Shown here piece after piece: positions 7,809 to 15,360 of a stretch of 26,557 nt of DNA. How positions within the stretch are numbered: the first letter of the stretch is position 1; the number at the start of each line of letters is the position of its first letter. The translations under genes were made by a program, and so were the position numbers. Origin of the DNA: an uncultured Collinsella sp. (GTDB lineage Bacteria; Actinomycetota; Coriobacteriia; Coriobacteriales; Coriobacteriaceae). Location of the stretch: NCBI GenBank assembly GCA_902494935.1, contig CABUVH010000009.1, positions 1 to 26,557 on the forward strand, read 5' to 3'. Below the pieces are notes generated by a model. It saw only the letters and a program-made list of their open reading frames with translations, searched no databases and was not told the origin of the DNA.

Positions 7809-8717
7809 ATGATTAAACTTGTGCTGACCGATATGGACGATACGCTGATTCCAGCCGGGCATGACGGCGCCAGCGACTACGCCATCGAGGGCATTCATGC
7901 CATGCAGGCGGCGGGTCTGCACTTTGGCCCGGTTTCGGGTCGCCAGCCGTCCGCGATGGGCTGGATGTTCCGCAATTGCGTCGAGTGCTTCTCGACCGGC
8001 GCGTTCTGCAACGGCCAGGTCATGTTTGTGGACGGCGAGGCGGTGGCCTCGCATGCGACCGACAACGATGCCCTGACGCGTCTGGCCGATTACCTCGAGC
8101 AAGAGACCGACGATACGTATCTGAAGGTCTACAGCCTGGGTGATGACTTTTGGGATAACGATGCCTATTGCGTGACGAACGACCCCGAGCGCGTACGCCG
8201 CGCCATGGAGTCGGGCGGCAACGCGTGGCTCAAGGGCGAAGAGGCCCCGTGCCGTCCTGTTGTCGATGATGCCCCGGTGTTTAAGGCGAATATTTGGAGT
8301 GCCCGTTCACGTGAGGAGCTCGTGGAGCTACGCGAGCGCGTTGCCGCCGAGGTGCCGGAGCTCTCGCTTGTGTTTCCCAACAACCGCGTGCGCCTGTTTG
8401 ACATCCTTCCGGCCGGTTGGGACAAGGGCTGCGCTGCGCTGGAGCTGGCGCGCGCTTTGAGCCTGACGCCCGACGAGGTGGCCGTGTTCGGTGATTCCGA
8501 TAACGATCTGCCCATGATCGATGCCGTTCCCAACTCCGTTGCAGTCGCCAATGCCAACGAGGCTGTCACGGCTGCCGCGCGCTGGCATATCGGCGCTGCG
8601 GCAGACGATGCGGTTGCCGGGGCTCTGCATCAGATTGCCGCCTGTGCCGCGACGGGGGAGATGCCGCCGTTTATGCGTCAGATGGATGCGACGGGTTTCG
8701 ACGTCACGAACGTCTAG
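7809..8717 (+). CDS. Cof-type HAD-IIB family hydrolase
   Basis: A 302-residue haloacid-dehalogenase superfamily phosphatase of the Cof/IIB type, typically acting on sugar phosphates or small phosphorylated metabolites. Visible catalytic motifs: I, TDMDDT with nucleophile Asp8 and Asp10; II, PVSGR with Ser43; III, Lys206 in GWDKGCA; IV, FGDSDNDLP at 227-235. The cap domain fills roughly residues 85-190. The start has only a G-rich run upstream, so ribosome binding looks weak. The LysR gene begins 11 bp after its stop, suggesting an operon. The substrate cannot be told from sequence. Confidence 0.9.
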   Translation: MIKLVLTDMDDTLIPAGHDGASDYAIEGIHAMQAAGLHFGPVSGRQPSAMGWMFRNCVECFSTGAFCNGQVMFVDGEAVASHATDNDALTRLADYLEQETDDTYLKVYSLGDDFWDNDAYCVTNDPERVRRAMESGGNAWLKGEEAPCRPVVDDAPVFKANIWSARSREELVELRERVAAEVPELSLVFPNNRVRLFDILPAGWDKGCAALELARALSLTPDEVAVFGDSDNDLPMIDAVPNSVAVANANEAVTAAARWHIGAAADDAVAGALHQIAACAATGEMPPFMRQMDATGFDVTNV

Positions 8718-8727
8718 GGAGAAAGCT

Positions 8728-9624
8728 ATGAAGCTTCAGCAGCTCAGGTATGTCGTCAAAGTTGCCGAATGCGGCAGCATCACCGAGGCCTCGCGCCGGC
8801 TTTTTGTGTCGCAGCCTTCGATTACTGCGTCGATCCGCGATCTCGAAAACGAGATGGGTGTGCACATCTTTGAGCGCACCAACAAGGGTGTCATTGTGTC
8901 CGAGGAGGGCGAGACCTTCTTGGGCTACGCGCGCCAGGTGCTCGACCAGGCGGATCTGCTCGAAGGCAAGTACAAGGGCGAGTCCGAGCAGGTGCCGCAC
9001 TTTAGTGTGAGCTGCCAGCATTATTCCTTTGCCGTCAACGCGTTTGTCGATGTGATCCGTGAGTTCGATGCCGCGCGCTACGACTTTACCCTGCGCGAGG
9101 AGCAGACTCACGAGATTATCGAGGACGTCGCGCATATGAAAAGCGAACTAGGCATCTTGTACTTGTCCGAGCACAATCGCGAGGTCATCGAGCGCATGCT
9201 GGCGGCCAACGAGCTCGTGTTCGAAGAGCTCTTCTGCGCCACGCCGCACGTTTTTGTGTGCGCCGACCATCCGCTGGCGGGCCGCTCCAGCGTGACGCTC
9301 GAGGACCTGGAGGACTATCCCTTCCTGTCCTACGAGCAGGGCAGCTACAACTCGTTTTACTATTCCGAGGAACTGACCTCGACGTTTGAGCGCCGCAAGA
9401 ACATCCGCGTGCGCGATCGCGCGACGCTGTTCAACCTGGCCATGGGCCTCAACGGCTACACGGTGTGTTCGGGCGTGATCAGCCACGAGCTCAACGGGCC
9501 GGGTATTATCTCCATTCCGCTCGATGTGGACGAGTACATGGAGATCGGCATCATCACGCGCAAAAATACGACGCTCACGCGCTACGGTCGGGCCTATATC
9601 GACGCGATCCGCCAACATATCTAG
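8728..9624 (+). CDS. LysR-family transcriptional regulator
   Basis: A 298-residue LysR-type regulator. The N-terminal winged helix-turn-helix (about 1-60) reads MKLQQLRYVVKVAECGSITE, with the recognition helix SQPSITASIRDLENEMG; the effector-binding domain covers about 90-296. ATG 8728 is chosen because GGGAGAAAGCT precedes it and it begins exactly at the conserved domain edge; the frame continues upstream over the HAD gene without meaning. It follows the HAD gene by 11 bp and precedes a methionine synthase gene with an LTTR-type palindrome between them. The obvious hypothesis is control of methionine synthesis, but the effector is unknown. Confidence 0.92.
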   Translation: MKLQQLRYVVKVAECGSITEASRRLFVSQPSITASIRDLENEMGVHIFERTNKGVIVSEEGETFLGYARQVLDQADLLEGKYKGESEQVPHFSVSCQHYSFAVNAFVDVIREFDAARYDFTLREEQTHEIIEDVAHMKSELGILYLSEHNREVIERMLAANELVFEELFCATPHVFVCADHPLAGRSSVTLEDLEDYPFLSYEQGSYNSFYYSEELTSTFERRKNIRVRDRATLFNLAMGLNGYTVCSGVISHELNGPGIISIPLDVDEYMEIGIITRKNTTLTRYGRAYIDAIRQHI

Positions 9625-9665
9625 GCTGCTGCGTTCTGCACAGGTCAAATCTCTTTAAGGCAGCC

Positions 9666-9703
9666 CAAACTGATATAGGAAGCATCTATATCAAACTGTT
9701 ATA
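9666..9703. promoter_or_regulatory. LysR-type operator upstream of the methionine synthase gene
   Basis: TGATATAG (9671-9678), seven bases, then CTATATCA (9686-9693) form a perfect inverted repeat holding T-N11-A. In addition CAAACTGATATA (9666-9677) is repeated as CAAACTGTTATA (9692-9703), 26 bp downstream. Both features are typical of LysR recognition and activation half-sites. AT-rich sequence with TTATAC-like -10 candidates (about 9709-9717) follows, without a good -35, as expected for an activated promoter. Confidence 0.7.
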
Positions 9704-9779
9704 AACATATATTATACGATGGCCATAGGAGCGCTCATACTCTGTCCCAGTAAAGCAACCAATTCAAAGGGAGATATCT

Positions 9780-10913
9780 ATGAGCACTTCGATTCAACCG
9801 AACGCGCCGTTTCGCGCCGATATCGTCGGCAGTTTTCTTCGTCCTCAGGCCGTGAAGGACGCCCGTGCCGCCTACGCCGCGGGCACGCTTGATGACGACG
9901 GCCTTAAGGCCGTCGAGGACGATGCCATTCGCGATTTGGTGGCAAAGCAGAAGGCCGCCGGCCTGCAGGTCATCACCGATGGTGAGTTTCGCCGCAGCTA
10001 CTGGCACCTCGATTTTATGTGGGGCCTTAACGGCATTGAACGCCGTACCTCGCGTACGGGTTATATGTTCCACGACGAGGAGACCACAGCCGACACCGCC
10101 GTGGTAACCGGCCCCATTAGCGGCGAGAACCATCCGTTCGTCGAACACTTTAAATTTGTCAAGGTGCTCGAGGGGGAGGGCCGGGTCGCGCGGCAAACCA
10201 TTCCGGCGCCGATCCAGACGTTCTCCGAAGTCACGCTCGACCGCTGCGACGGCCAGCAGGAGAGCCTGCGCGCTGTCTATAAGACCGATGAGGAACTTGC
10301 CGACGCCATCGCAGCCGCTTATCGCACGGTGATCGCCGACCTGTACGCAGCAGGCTGCCGCAACATCCAGTTTGATGACTGCACCTGGGGCATCTACTGC
10401 GACACCGATTTTGTCGCCAAAACCGGCATGAGCCCGGTCGACCTGCAAAAGGTAAGCGAGCTGGGCGTGGCGCTCAACAATGCCGCCATCGCGGACAAGC
10501 CCGACGATCTGGTCATCAACACGCATGTGTGCCGCGGCAACTACCACTCCACCTATGCCTTCGAGGGCGGCTATGACCCCATCGCGCCGTACCTGTTCGC
10601 AAACGAGGATGTCGATGCATTTTACCTGGAGTTCGATACGCCGCGCGCCGGCGGTTTTGAGCCGCTCAAGTACGTTGCCCCGGGCAAGAAGGTCGTGCTG
10701 GGCTTGGTAACCACCAAGGCGGCAGAGCTCGAGAACGAGGATGTTATCGTCGAGCGCATCCGTGAAGCCGCAAAGTACGTGCCGCTCGAGAACCTGTATC
10801 TGTCGCCTCAGTGCGGCTTTGCCAGCTGCGAGATTGGCAACAAGCTGACCGAGGATGAGCAATGGGCAAAGATCGCGCTGGTCAAGCGCATTGCCGAGCG
10901 CGTTTGGAAATAG
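9780..10913 (+). CDS. Cobalamin-independent methionine synthase, short YxjG/YxjH-type
   Basis: Transfers a methyl group to homocysteine to make methionine. At 377 residues it corresponds to the catalytic C-terminal half of MetE and resembles Bacillus YxjG/YxjH. Zinc ligands can be matched to MetE: His249 and Cys251 in NTHVCRGN, Glu284 in YLEFD, Cys345 in PQCGFAS. Other conserved parts are ADIVGSFLRP, ITDGEFRR, the family-specific FHDEE region and FDDCTWG. GGGAG lies seven to eight bases before ATG 9780. The gene stands behind a LysR operator and 155 bp after a LysR gene. The methyl donor of this short family is less certain than for full-length MetE. Confidence 0.9.
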   Translation: MSTSIQPNAPFRADIVGSFLRPQAVKDARAAYAAGTLDDDGLKAVEDDAIRDLVAKQKAAGLQVITDGEFRRSYWHLDFMWGLNGIERRTSRTGYMFHDEETTADTAVVTGPISGENHPFVEHFKFVKVLEGEGRVARQTIPAPIQTFSEVTLDRCDGQQESLRAVYKTDEELADAIAAAYRTVIADLYAAGCRNIQFDDCTWGIYCDTDFVAKTGMSPVDLQKVSELGVALNNAAIADKPDDLVINTHVCRGNYHSTYAFEGGYDPIAPYLFANEDVDAFYLEFDTPRAGGFEPLKYVAPGKKVVLGLVTTKAAELENEDVIVERIREAAKYVPLENLYLSPQCGFASCEIGNKLTEDEQWAKIALVKRIAERVWK

Positions 10914-10960
10914 CGCTAGTGTTTGCAGGTGGCGGCGCGTGCGAGGCATAGTGTATCGCG

Positions 10961-11009
10961 TACAATGGTTCGGATCGTATCGTTCGGGCAGGTTATCCGA
11001 TATGCCTGA
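10961..11009 (+). promoter_or_regulatory. Possible promoter and leader hairpin of the uracil permease gene
   Basis: TACAAT (10961-10966) could be a -10 box, but the -35 region is poor. Downstream, TCGGGCA (10984-10990) and TGCCTGA (11003-11009) can pair over seven bases including one G-U. No terminator is seen between the methionine synthase gene and the permease. No convincing PyrR-binding consensus is visible. Confidence 0.25.
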
Positions 11010-11035
11010 TCGCCCTTCCATTCGAAAGGACATCC

Positions 11036-12370
11036 ATGTCCCAGTCCTCGACGCCCACCGTCAGCGATGCCATCTACGACGCATCGTCGCTCGGCCGCCC
11101 GCGCATGTTTCTGCTCGGCCTACAGCACCTGTTTGCCATGTTTGGCGCCACCGTGCTGGTGCCCGTGCTCACCGGCCTCTCGGTATCGGCAACGCTTTTG
11201 TTTGCCGGCTTGGGCACGCTGCTGTTCCACTTCCTGTCGCGCGGTAAGGTGCCGGCATTTTTGGGCTCATCGTTTGCCTTTATTGCCGGTTATGCCGCAA
11301 TCGCGCCCAACGGCGAGACCGAGCTTTTGCCCTACGCCTGCCTGGGCGTAGCTTGTGCCGGTCTGCTCTATCCGGTGCTGGCGGCGCTCTTCCGCGCGTT
11401 TGGCGCCAAGCGTGTCATGCGTTTCTTTCCGCCGGTGGTGACTGGCCCCATCGTCATTTCCATCGGCTTGATCCTGGCAAGTTCCGCTATTGCTAACTGC
11501 CAGACCAACTGGCTTGTGGCTGTCATTGGCGTTGCCGTTATCGTCATCTGCAACATCTGGGGCCGTGGCATGGTCAAGATCGTGCCGATTTTGCTGGGCG
11601 TTGTGGTGAGCTATGCCGTTGCGGCTGCGCTCGGCGAGGTTGATTTCTCGGGCGTTGCCGCCGCTCCGTGGGTCGGTCTGCCCATCGTGTGGGACAACAC
11701 CGTGTTTGCACTCTTTGGGCCGCAGTTCGATAGCGGTCTTGCCACGACGGCCATCATCACCATCATGCCGCTGGCCTTCGCGACCATGATCGAGCATATC
11801 GGCGATATCTCTGCTATCGGTTCGACTTGCGAGTGCAACTACATTGCCGATCCCGGTCTGCATCGCACGCTGCTCGGCGACGGCCTTGCCACGATTCTGG
11901 CTTCGCTCTTTGGCGCTCCGGCCAACACTACGTATGGTGAGAACACCGGCGTGCTCGCCCTGACGCGCGTGTTCGACCCGCGCGTAATTCGAATTGCCGC
12001 GTGTTGCGCCATCGTGCTTTCGTTCTGCCCCAAGTTCGCGGCTGTCATTGCGGCCATGCCGGCGTGTGTGATCGGCGGTGTGTCGCTCGTGCTCTACGGC
12101 ATGATCAGCGCTGTGGGCGTCCGCAACCTCATCGAGAACCAGGTCGATTTCCAGAACAACCGCAACGTGCTGGTTGCCGCGCTGGTGCTCGTGCTTTCGC
12201 TCGGCATCGCGTACAGCACCGCCGGCGCCATCGTGTTGGAGCTCGGCGGCGTGACGATTTCGCTGTCCGGCATTGCCGTGGGCTCACTGGTGGGCATTGT
12301 GCTCAACGCCATCCTGCCGGGTAACGACTTTGAGTTTGATGTCTCCGAGCTTGAGGAGGCTGCTGAGTAG
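11036..12370 (+). CDS. uraA: Uracil permease, NCS2 family
   Basis: A 444-residue integral membrane protein of the nucleobase-cation symporter-2 family, most like UraA/PyrP, importing uracil with protons. Some 12-14 hydrophobic segments are visible from residue 24 on (FLLGLQHLFAMFGATVLVPV). Family signatures include LGSSFAFI, MPLAFATMIEHIGD with the substrate-binding Glu, and GAPANTTYGENTGVLALT. AAAGGA lies about eight bases before ATG 11036. The C-terminal tail is short and acidic. It stands alone, ending in a strong terminator. Xanthine rather than uracil is a lesser possibility; the TYGENTG loop favours uracil. Confidence 0.9.
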   Translation: MSQSSTPTVSDAIYDASSLGRPRMFLLGLQHLFAMFGATVLVPVLTGLSVSATLLFAGLGTLLFHFLSRGKVPAFLGSSFAFIAGYAAIAPNGETELLPYACLGVACAGLLYPVLAALFRAFGAKRVMRFFPPVVTGPIVISIGLILASSAIANCQTNWLVAVIGVAVIVICNIWGRGMVKIVPILLGVVVSYAVAAALGEVDFSGVAAAPWVGLPIVWDNTVFALFGPQFDSGLATTAIITIMPLAFATMIEHIGDISAIGSTCECNYIADPGLHRTLLGDGLATILASLFGAPANTTYGENTGVLALTRVFDPRVIRIAACCAIVLSFCPKFAAVIAAMPACVIGGVSLVLYGMISAVGVRNLIENQVDFQNNRNVLVAALVLVLSLGIAYSTAGAIVLELGGVTISLSGIAVGSLVGIVLNAILPGNDFEFDVSELEEAAE

Positions 12371-12395
12371 CAGCTGCGTTCAGCTAAAACAAGAT

Positions 12396-12433
12396 ATGGT
12401 GCCCATGCGTATATGCGTGTGGGCACCATTTTT
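12396..12433 (+). terminator. Intrinsic terminator after the uracil permease gene
   Basis: ATGGTGCCCA (12396-12405) pairs with TGGGCACCAT (12420-12429) and is followed by TTTTT-type U-tract on the plus strand. The last U's overlap the stop codon of the convergent esterase gene. It may also stop transcripts from the esterase side. Confidence 0.9.
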
Positions 12434-13097
12434 AATGTGTCAGTATCCAGTGGATGCCGCGGGCCATGCGTAAGTCGGTTTGGGCAAAGTGATTGCCGGG
12501 GTTGAGCTCCAGCGTTGTTGGAATGCCGCGCTCGACGAGCAACGCTTCCATCGCGCGTGTGTCGTCGAGTACATGCCGCATCATGCGGTTGGGCGTCTTG
12601 GTTTCCTTTTTGCCGAGTGACAGGTAGACGGCTTGCGGGCTGCCGGCAAAAGGGGCCGTGCTGGCACGGTCGACAAAGTCGGGAAACCATAGCGACCCCG
12701 ATGCGCTCGCGGCGCGGTCAAAGGCGTCGGTTTGCCAGAGGGACCAGAGTGCGAAGAGGCCCGCGAGCGAGTAACCGGCAATGCCGCGCCGGGTGGGCGG
12801 CTGAGGAAGCGACGACTCGACCTGGGGGATTATCTGATTCAGCAGCTCATCAAGAAAATCGGCAGCTTGGCCGCCGAAAGGCTCGGCATCGCGTACGGTC
12901 CCGTCGCATGCCCAGGGGCTCAGCTCGCGATTCCAATCGAGCCCGCCAATGGTGACGAGGGCGAATGGCGGACAGTCGAGCTCTCGGCAACACTTATAAA
13001 CCTCGCTGCCGTCGCCCACGACCACAGGAAGGTAGATGACAGGCGCGCTTTCCGTATGATTCGAATAAACGGTTATCTGCTTTTGATGCGCTTCCAT
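12432..13097 (-). CDS. Alpha/beta-hydrolase esterase (esterase D-like)
   Basis: A 221-residue alpha/beta hydrolase of the putative-esterase family (the Esterase D, Fes and IroE group). Seen: the nucleophile elbow GYSLAGLFALW with Ser110, and a C-terminal His203 in NPGNHF; the acid is probably among the Asp/Glu residues near 160-185. The N-terminus (QITVYSNHTESAPVIYLPVV) matches the family's first strands. No signal peptide is seen, so it is probably cytoplasmic. The ribosome binding site is weak, but ATG 13097 is the only sensible start. It is convergent with the uracil permease gene and separated from the surface-protein gene by a terminator. The substrate is unknown; a siderophore-ester role has no local support. 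Confidence 0.82.
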   Translation of the reverse strand: MEAHQKQITVYSNHTESAPVIYLPVVVGDGSEVYKCCRELDCPPFALVTIGGLDWNRELSPWACDGTVRDAEPFGGQAADFLDELLNQIIPQVESSLPQPPTRRGIAGYSLAGLFALWSLWQTDAFDRAASASGSLWFPDFVDRASTAPFAGSPQAVYLSLGKKETKTPNRMMRHVLDDTRAMEALLVERGIPTTLELNPGNHFAQTDLRMARGIHWILTH

Positions 13098-13209
13098 GAC
13101 GGGCTTCTCTCAGTGTTGTGATATCGGCAGCCCCAATTGTCGCACGCCAGCGTATGCCGGTTGGGCTAGACCAAAGACAATCTCGTGCATCCCCTGCGGA
13201 CGCATATGG

Positions 13210-13247
13210 AAAACGCCACCGCCGGAGGGGAGCTCGGCGGTGGCGTT
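13210..13247 (-). terminator. Intrinsic terminator after surface protein A
   Basis: AACGCCACCGCC and GGCGGTGGCGTT (13212-13223 and 13236-13247) form a 12-bp stem with a 12-base loop. On the minus strand it is followed by TTTT overlapping the stem end. It lies 57 bases past the stop of the surface protein gene and before the esterase gene on the same strand, so it separates the two units. Confidence 0.85.
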
Positions 13248-13304
13248 GTTAAACGGTGCTGGGGCTCGGGGCCTTCGCGGGAGCTGCCATGTGCGCAGAG
13301 GCGT

Positions 13305-15089
13305 CTAAGAACGCTTACGGCTCGCCATGGTGCCTGCGGCGATAGCGGCTGTTCCCGCAAGGACGGTTGCCACGATGGCCGCACCCGAGGTGTCGCCGGT
13401 TGCCGCGAGCACGCCGGTAGTCTTGGCTTTCGTGGTTGAAGCCGCAACGGCCTTGGTCGGCTTTGAGCCCTCAGGCTTGGGGTTCTGCTTGGACTCCGCG
13501 GGCTTGCTTTCTGCGGGCTTGGTCTCGTCGGGCTTGGGGTCTTCCGGCTTGGCTACCTCGGGAGGTGCGATGGTCGTACTTTTGGCGACTGCTTTGATAT
13601 AGAGGGAGTCGACCGTGGCGTCGCCCGTGCCGATGGCTTGGCCTGCCTCGTAGATGCCGTCACGGAGCTTGCGATAGTCAATGATCTTGCCGCCTTCGGG
13701 CGTCTGGATGGCGGCGTTCTCAATCTTGATGGTGCCGATTGTCTTGCCGTCAGCGCTCATGGCACGGGCAAAGATTGCCGCTGTATCTCCTTCGGCCGTT
13801 ACCTTGCTGCGGATGATCGAGATGACTGCGGGTGTGACGCCCTCGCTGGTCTGGGCGATGATGCCGATGTTCTCGCCTTGGGGTTCGCGCCTCGTCTCGC
13901 CATCTTGGTTTTCGCTGTAGGGGATGGGGCCGTCGCCGTTCTCGACATAGCGGGCTATGGCCTTGACAACGGAGTCGCTGATGTAGATGTGGCCGCCCTT
14001 CTCGTTGGGTCGATCGTTTCTGGTGGAGAATGCAGCCGAAACCTCGCCTTCCGCAAACGCGTCCACGGTGGAGCCGTTCTTGACGACGATGTCGTCCTGG
14101 TAGGTGAAGAGGGCGTTGGCGCCACCGTATCTGCCTTTACTTGCACGGACCGTCACGTTTGCATGATCGAGGGTGATGCCCTTGTGGGCATAGACGCCAT
14201 ATTCAACACCGTTTACGTTGAGGGAGGCGTTTGTGGCTGCGAGGCTGCCCTTGGCCTCGACGGCAGCGTCTTTCTCGGAGCTTGCCTTGACCTGGCCGCC
14301 GTCCGAGATGTTGATATTGCCGCCGCTCCAAAGGGCCTCACCATCGGCTGAGCTTGCCTCGACCGTCCCGCCACCCTTGATGGTGAGGTTCTTGTCGGCT
14401 CCAATACCCTTGTCCTTGGTAGCCCTGGCGGTGACGGCTCCGCTGTCGTCAATCGTGATATTGCCGTTTGCCCTGATGCCATCCGATGCACCCGTGGCGT
14501 TGACGTTGCCCGAACCTTTGATAGCGAGATCACCTCCGGCATTGATGGCATCAAACCCAGTGCTCGTGGCGTTGACGGATCCGGCTCCGTCGATGTTGAT
14601 ATTACCCGTGGAGAGGATAGCGTCCTCAGTAGATGTCACGCTGAGCGTGCCGCCCTCGTCGCCTTGGATATTGAGCTCGGCATTCTCGTTAGTGCCATGA
14701 GAAACGTTGATGCTTTCGATCCATTCGGCAGTGACGATGTTGGTTCCCGAGTAATTCACGTTGAGCTTGCCTGCGGCCTGGATCTCGCCGCCGTTATAGT
14801 TGTTGAGCTTCAAGTCGTCGGCGCCGTCCCACGACCAGGTACCGGCCTCGTCGCTCGCCGCGGTGTTGTACTTGTTGCCGCCGACCTTGACCCATTCCGC
14901 TGCGAGCGAGACGCTCGGCATGAGCAGCGAGCTCACCGTGAGCGCGCACACGGCGCCCACGACGATGCGGCGCGTCACGCGGCGCCAGCTGCCGTGCGCG
15001 AGTCCTATGCGATGGCGAACGTCGGGTTCGGCAACATGGGTTCCGGCGGTAGTGCCATTGCGTTTGGGGGTCGTGAACAAGGCTGCCAT
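13305..15089 (-). CDS. Wall-anchored beta-helix surface protein A (Cthe_2159-like)
   Basis: A 594-residue secreted protein. The start is ATG 15089 (MAALFTTPKR) because GGGAG lies six bases upstream; the open frame runs 54 codons further but into conserved leader DNA. A long basic N-region precedes a hydrophobic segment (about 42-64) and a probable cleavage at SLAA|EW. Residues about 106-376 are short repeats of the form GNINI.G.G.VNA, a right-handed beta-helix like the carbohydrate-binding Cthe_2159 family (DUF4353). Then comes a Pro/Lys/Glu-rich spacer (about 510-545). The C-terminus has LAATG (561-565), a hydrophobic stretch and RKRS, a sorting signal of the LAxTG type known for class E sortases. 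It is a paralogue of surface protein B next door. Ligand unknown; acidic polysaccharide binding is inferred from the family. Confidence 0.82.
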   Translation of the reverse strand: MAALFTTPKRNGTTAGTHVAEPDVRHRIGLAHGSWRRVTRRIVVGAVCALTVSSLLMPSVSLAAEWVKVGGNKYNTAASDEAGTWSWDGADDLKLNNYNGGEIQAAGKLNVNYSGTNIVTAEWIESINVSHGTNENAELNIQGDEGGTLSVTSTEDAILSTGNINIDGAGSVNATSTGFDAINAGGDLAIKGSGNVNATGASDGIRANGNITIDDSGAVTARATKDKGIGADKNLTIKGGGTVEASSADGEALWSGGNINISDGGQVKASSEKDAAVEAKGSLAATNASLNVNGVEYGVYAHKGITLDHANVTVRASKGRYGGANALFTYQDDIVVKNGSTVDAFAEGEVSAAFSTRNDRPNEKGGHIYISDSVVKAIARYVENGDGPIPYSENQDGETRREPQGENIGIIAQTSEGVTPAVISIIRSKVTAEGDTAAIFARAMSADGKTIGTIKIENAAIQTPEGGKIIDYRKLRDGIYEAGQAIGTGDATVDSLYIKAVAKSTTIAPPEVAKPEDPKPDETKPAESKPAESKQNPKPEGSKPTKAVAASTTKAKTTGVLAATGDTSGAAIVATVLAGTAAIAAGTMASRKRS

Positions 15090-15105
15090 GGTTGCTCCCG
15101 TTCTC

Positions 15106-15116
15106 ATAGGGCCTAT
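15106..15116. promoter_or_regulatory. Small palindrome in leader of surface protein A
   Basis: ATAGG-G-CCTAT lies 17-27 bases before the start codon and just upstream of the ribosome binding site. The same palindrome, extended to CATAGG-G-CCTATG, lies at 17143-17155 before surface protein B. It is conserved between the two copies while neighbouring bases differ. Confidence 0.35.
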
Positions 15117-15147
15117 ACGACTAGATTCAGCGTATCTGCTGGATGTT

Positions 15148-15179
15148 GCCGGCGGTAGTGCCGTTTGGAGGGCAAAATG
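15148..15179 (-). promoter_or_regulatory. 32-bp conserved upstream element, copy A
   Basis: This 32-bp block is identical, base for base, to 17186-17217 upstream of surface protein B. The 57 bases between the block and each start codon are only about 77 percent identical. On the coding (minus) strand it reads CATTTTGCCCTCC...GCCGGC. It ends 59 bases before the start codon, a suitable place for a promoter or activator site. It matches no regulatory motif I know. Confidence 0.5.
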
Positions 15180-15228
15180 GCCAAAATTGGGGAGAAATAG
15201 GCCGCACGCCGGCGCAGGGACCGGCGCT

Positions 15229-15267
15229 AAAAGAAAAGCGCGGGGCCGCATGGCGACTCCGCGCTTT
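15229..15267 (-). terminator. Duplicated terminator after the permease-tail remnant
   Basis: AAAGCGCGG (15235-15243) and CCGCGCTTT (15259-15267) form a stem followed on the minus strand by TTCTTTTAG. It is homologous to the permease terminator at 17267-17308 and here serves to end transcripts of surface protein B. Confidence 0.85.
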
Positions 15268-15293
15268 ATTGTTCAGCTTTTGCAGCCTTGCCC

Positions 15294-15339
15294 TTACGCT
15301 ACGAAGAAGTAGACGAGGAAGGCAAGGGCCGCGATCCAC
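15294..15339 (-). pseudogene. Remnant of the purine permease 3' end
   Basis: Read on the minus strand, these bases encode WIAALAFLVYFFVA and a stop, exactly the last 14 residues of the permease gene at 17335-18648. Only three of 45 bases differ from the permease copy, all silent (one Phe codon, one Ala codon, TAA versus TAG). Homology ends abruptly at about 15339. There is no start codon or rest of the gene. It is a fossil left by the tandem duplication that made the second surface-protein gene. Confidence 0.88.
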
Positions 15340-15360
15340 CCGTCCCGTGCGAAAAAGTGT

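Noticed and set aside
9735..11033. Minus-strand open frame opposite the methionine synthase gene
   Set aside because: Antisense to a gene with conserved zinc ligands; begins in the permease leader without a start signal.
14000..14780. Short repeated motifs in surface gene A as a CRISPR or satellite array
   Set aside because: The repeats are in frame, imperfect and correspond to about 20-residue beta-helix rungs of the protein.
15090..15251. N-terminal extension of surface protein A (and 17128-17241 for B)
   Set aside because: The frame is open, but the ribosome binding site, signal-peptide layout and conserved leader element place the start at MAALFTTPKR in both genes.
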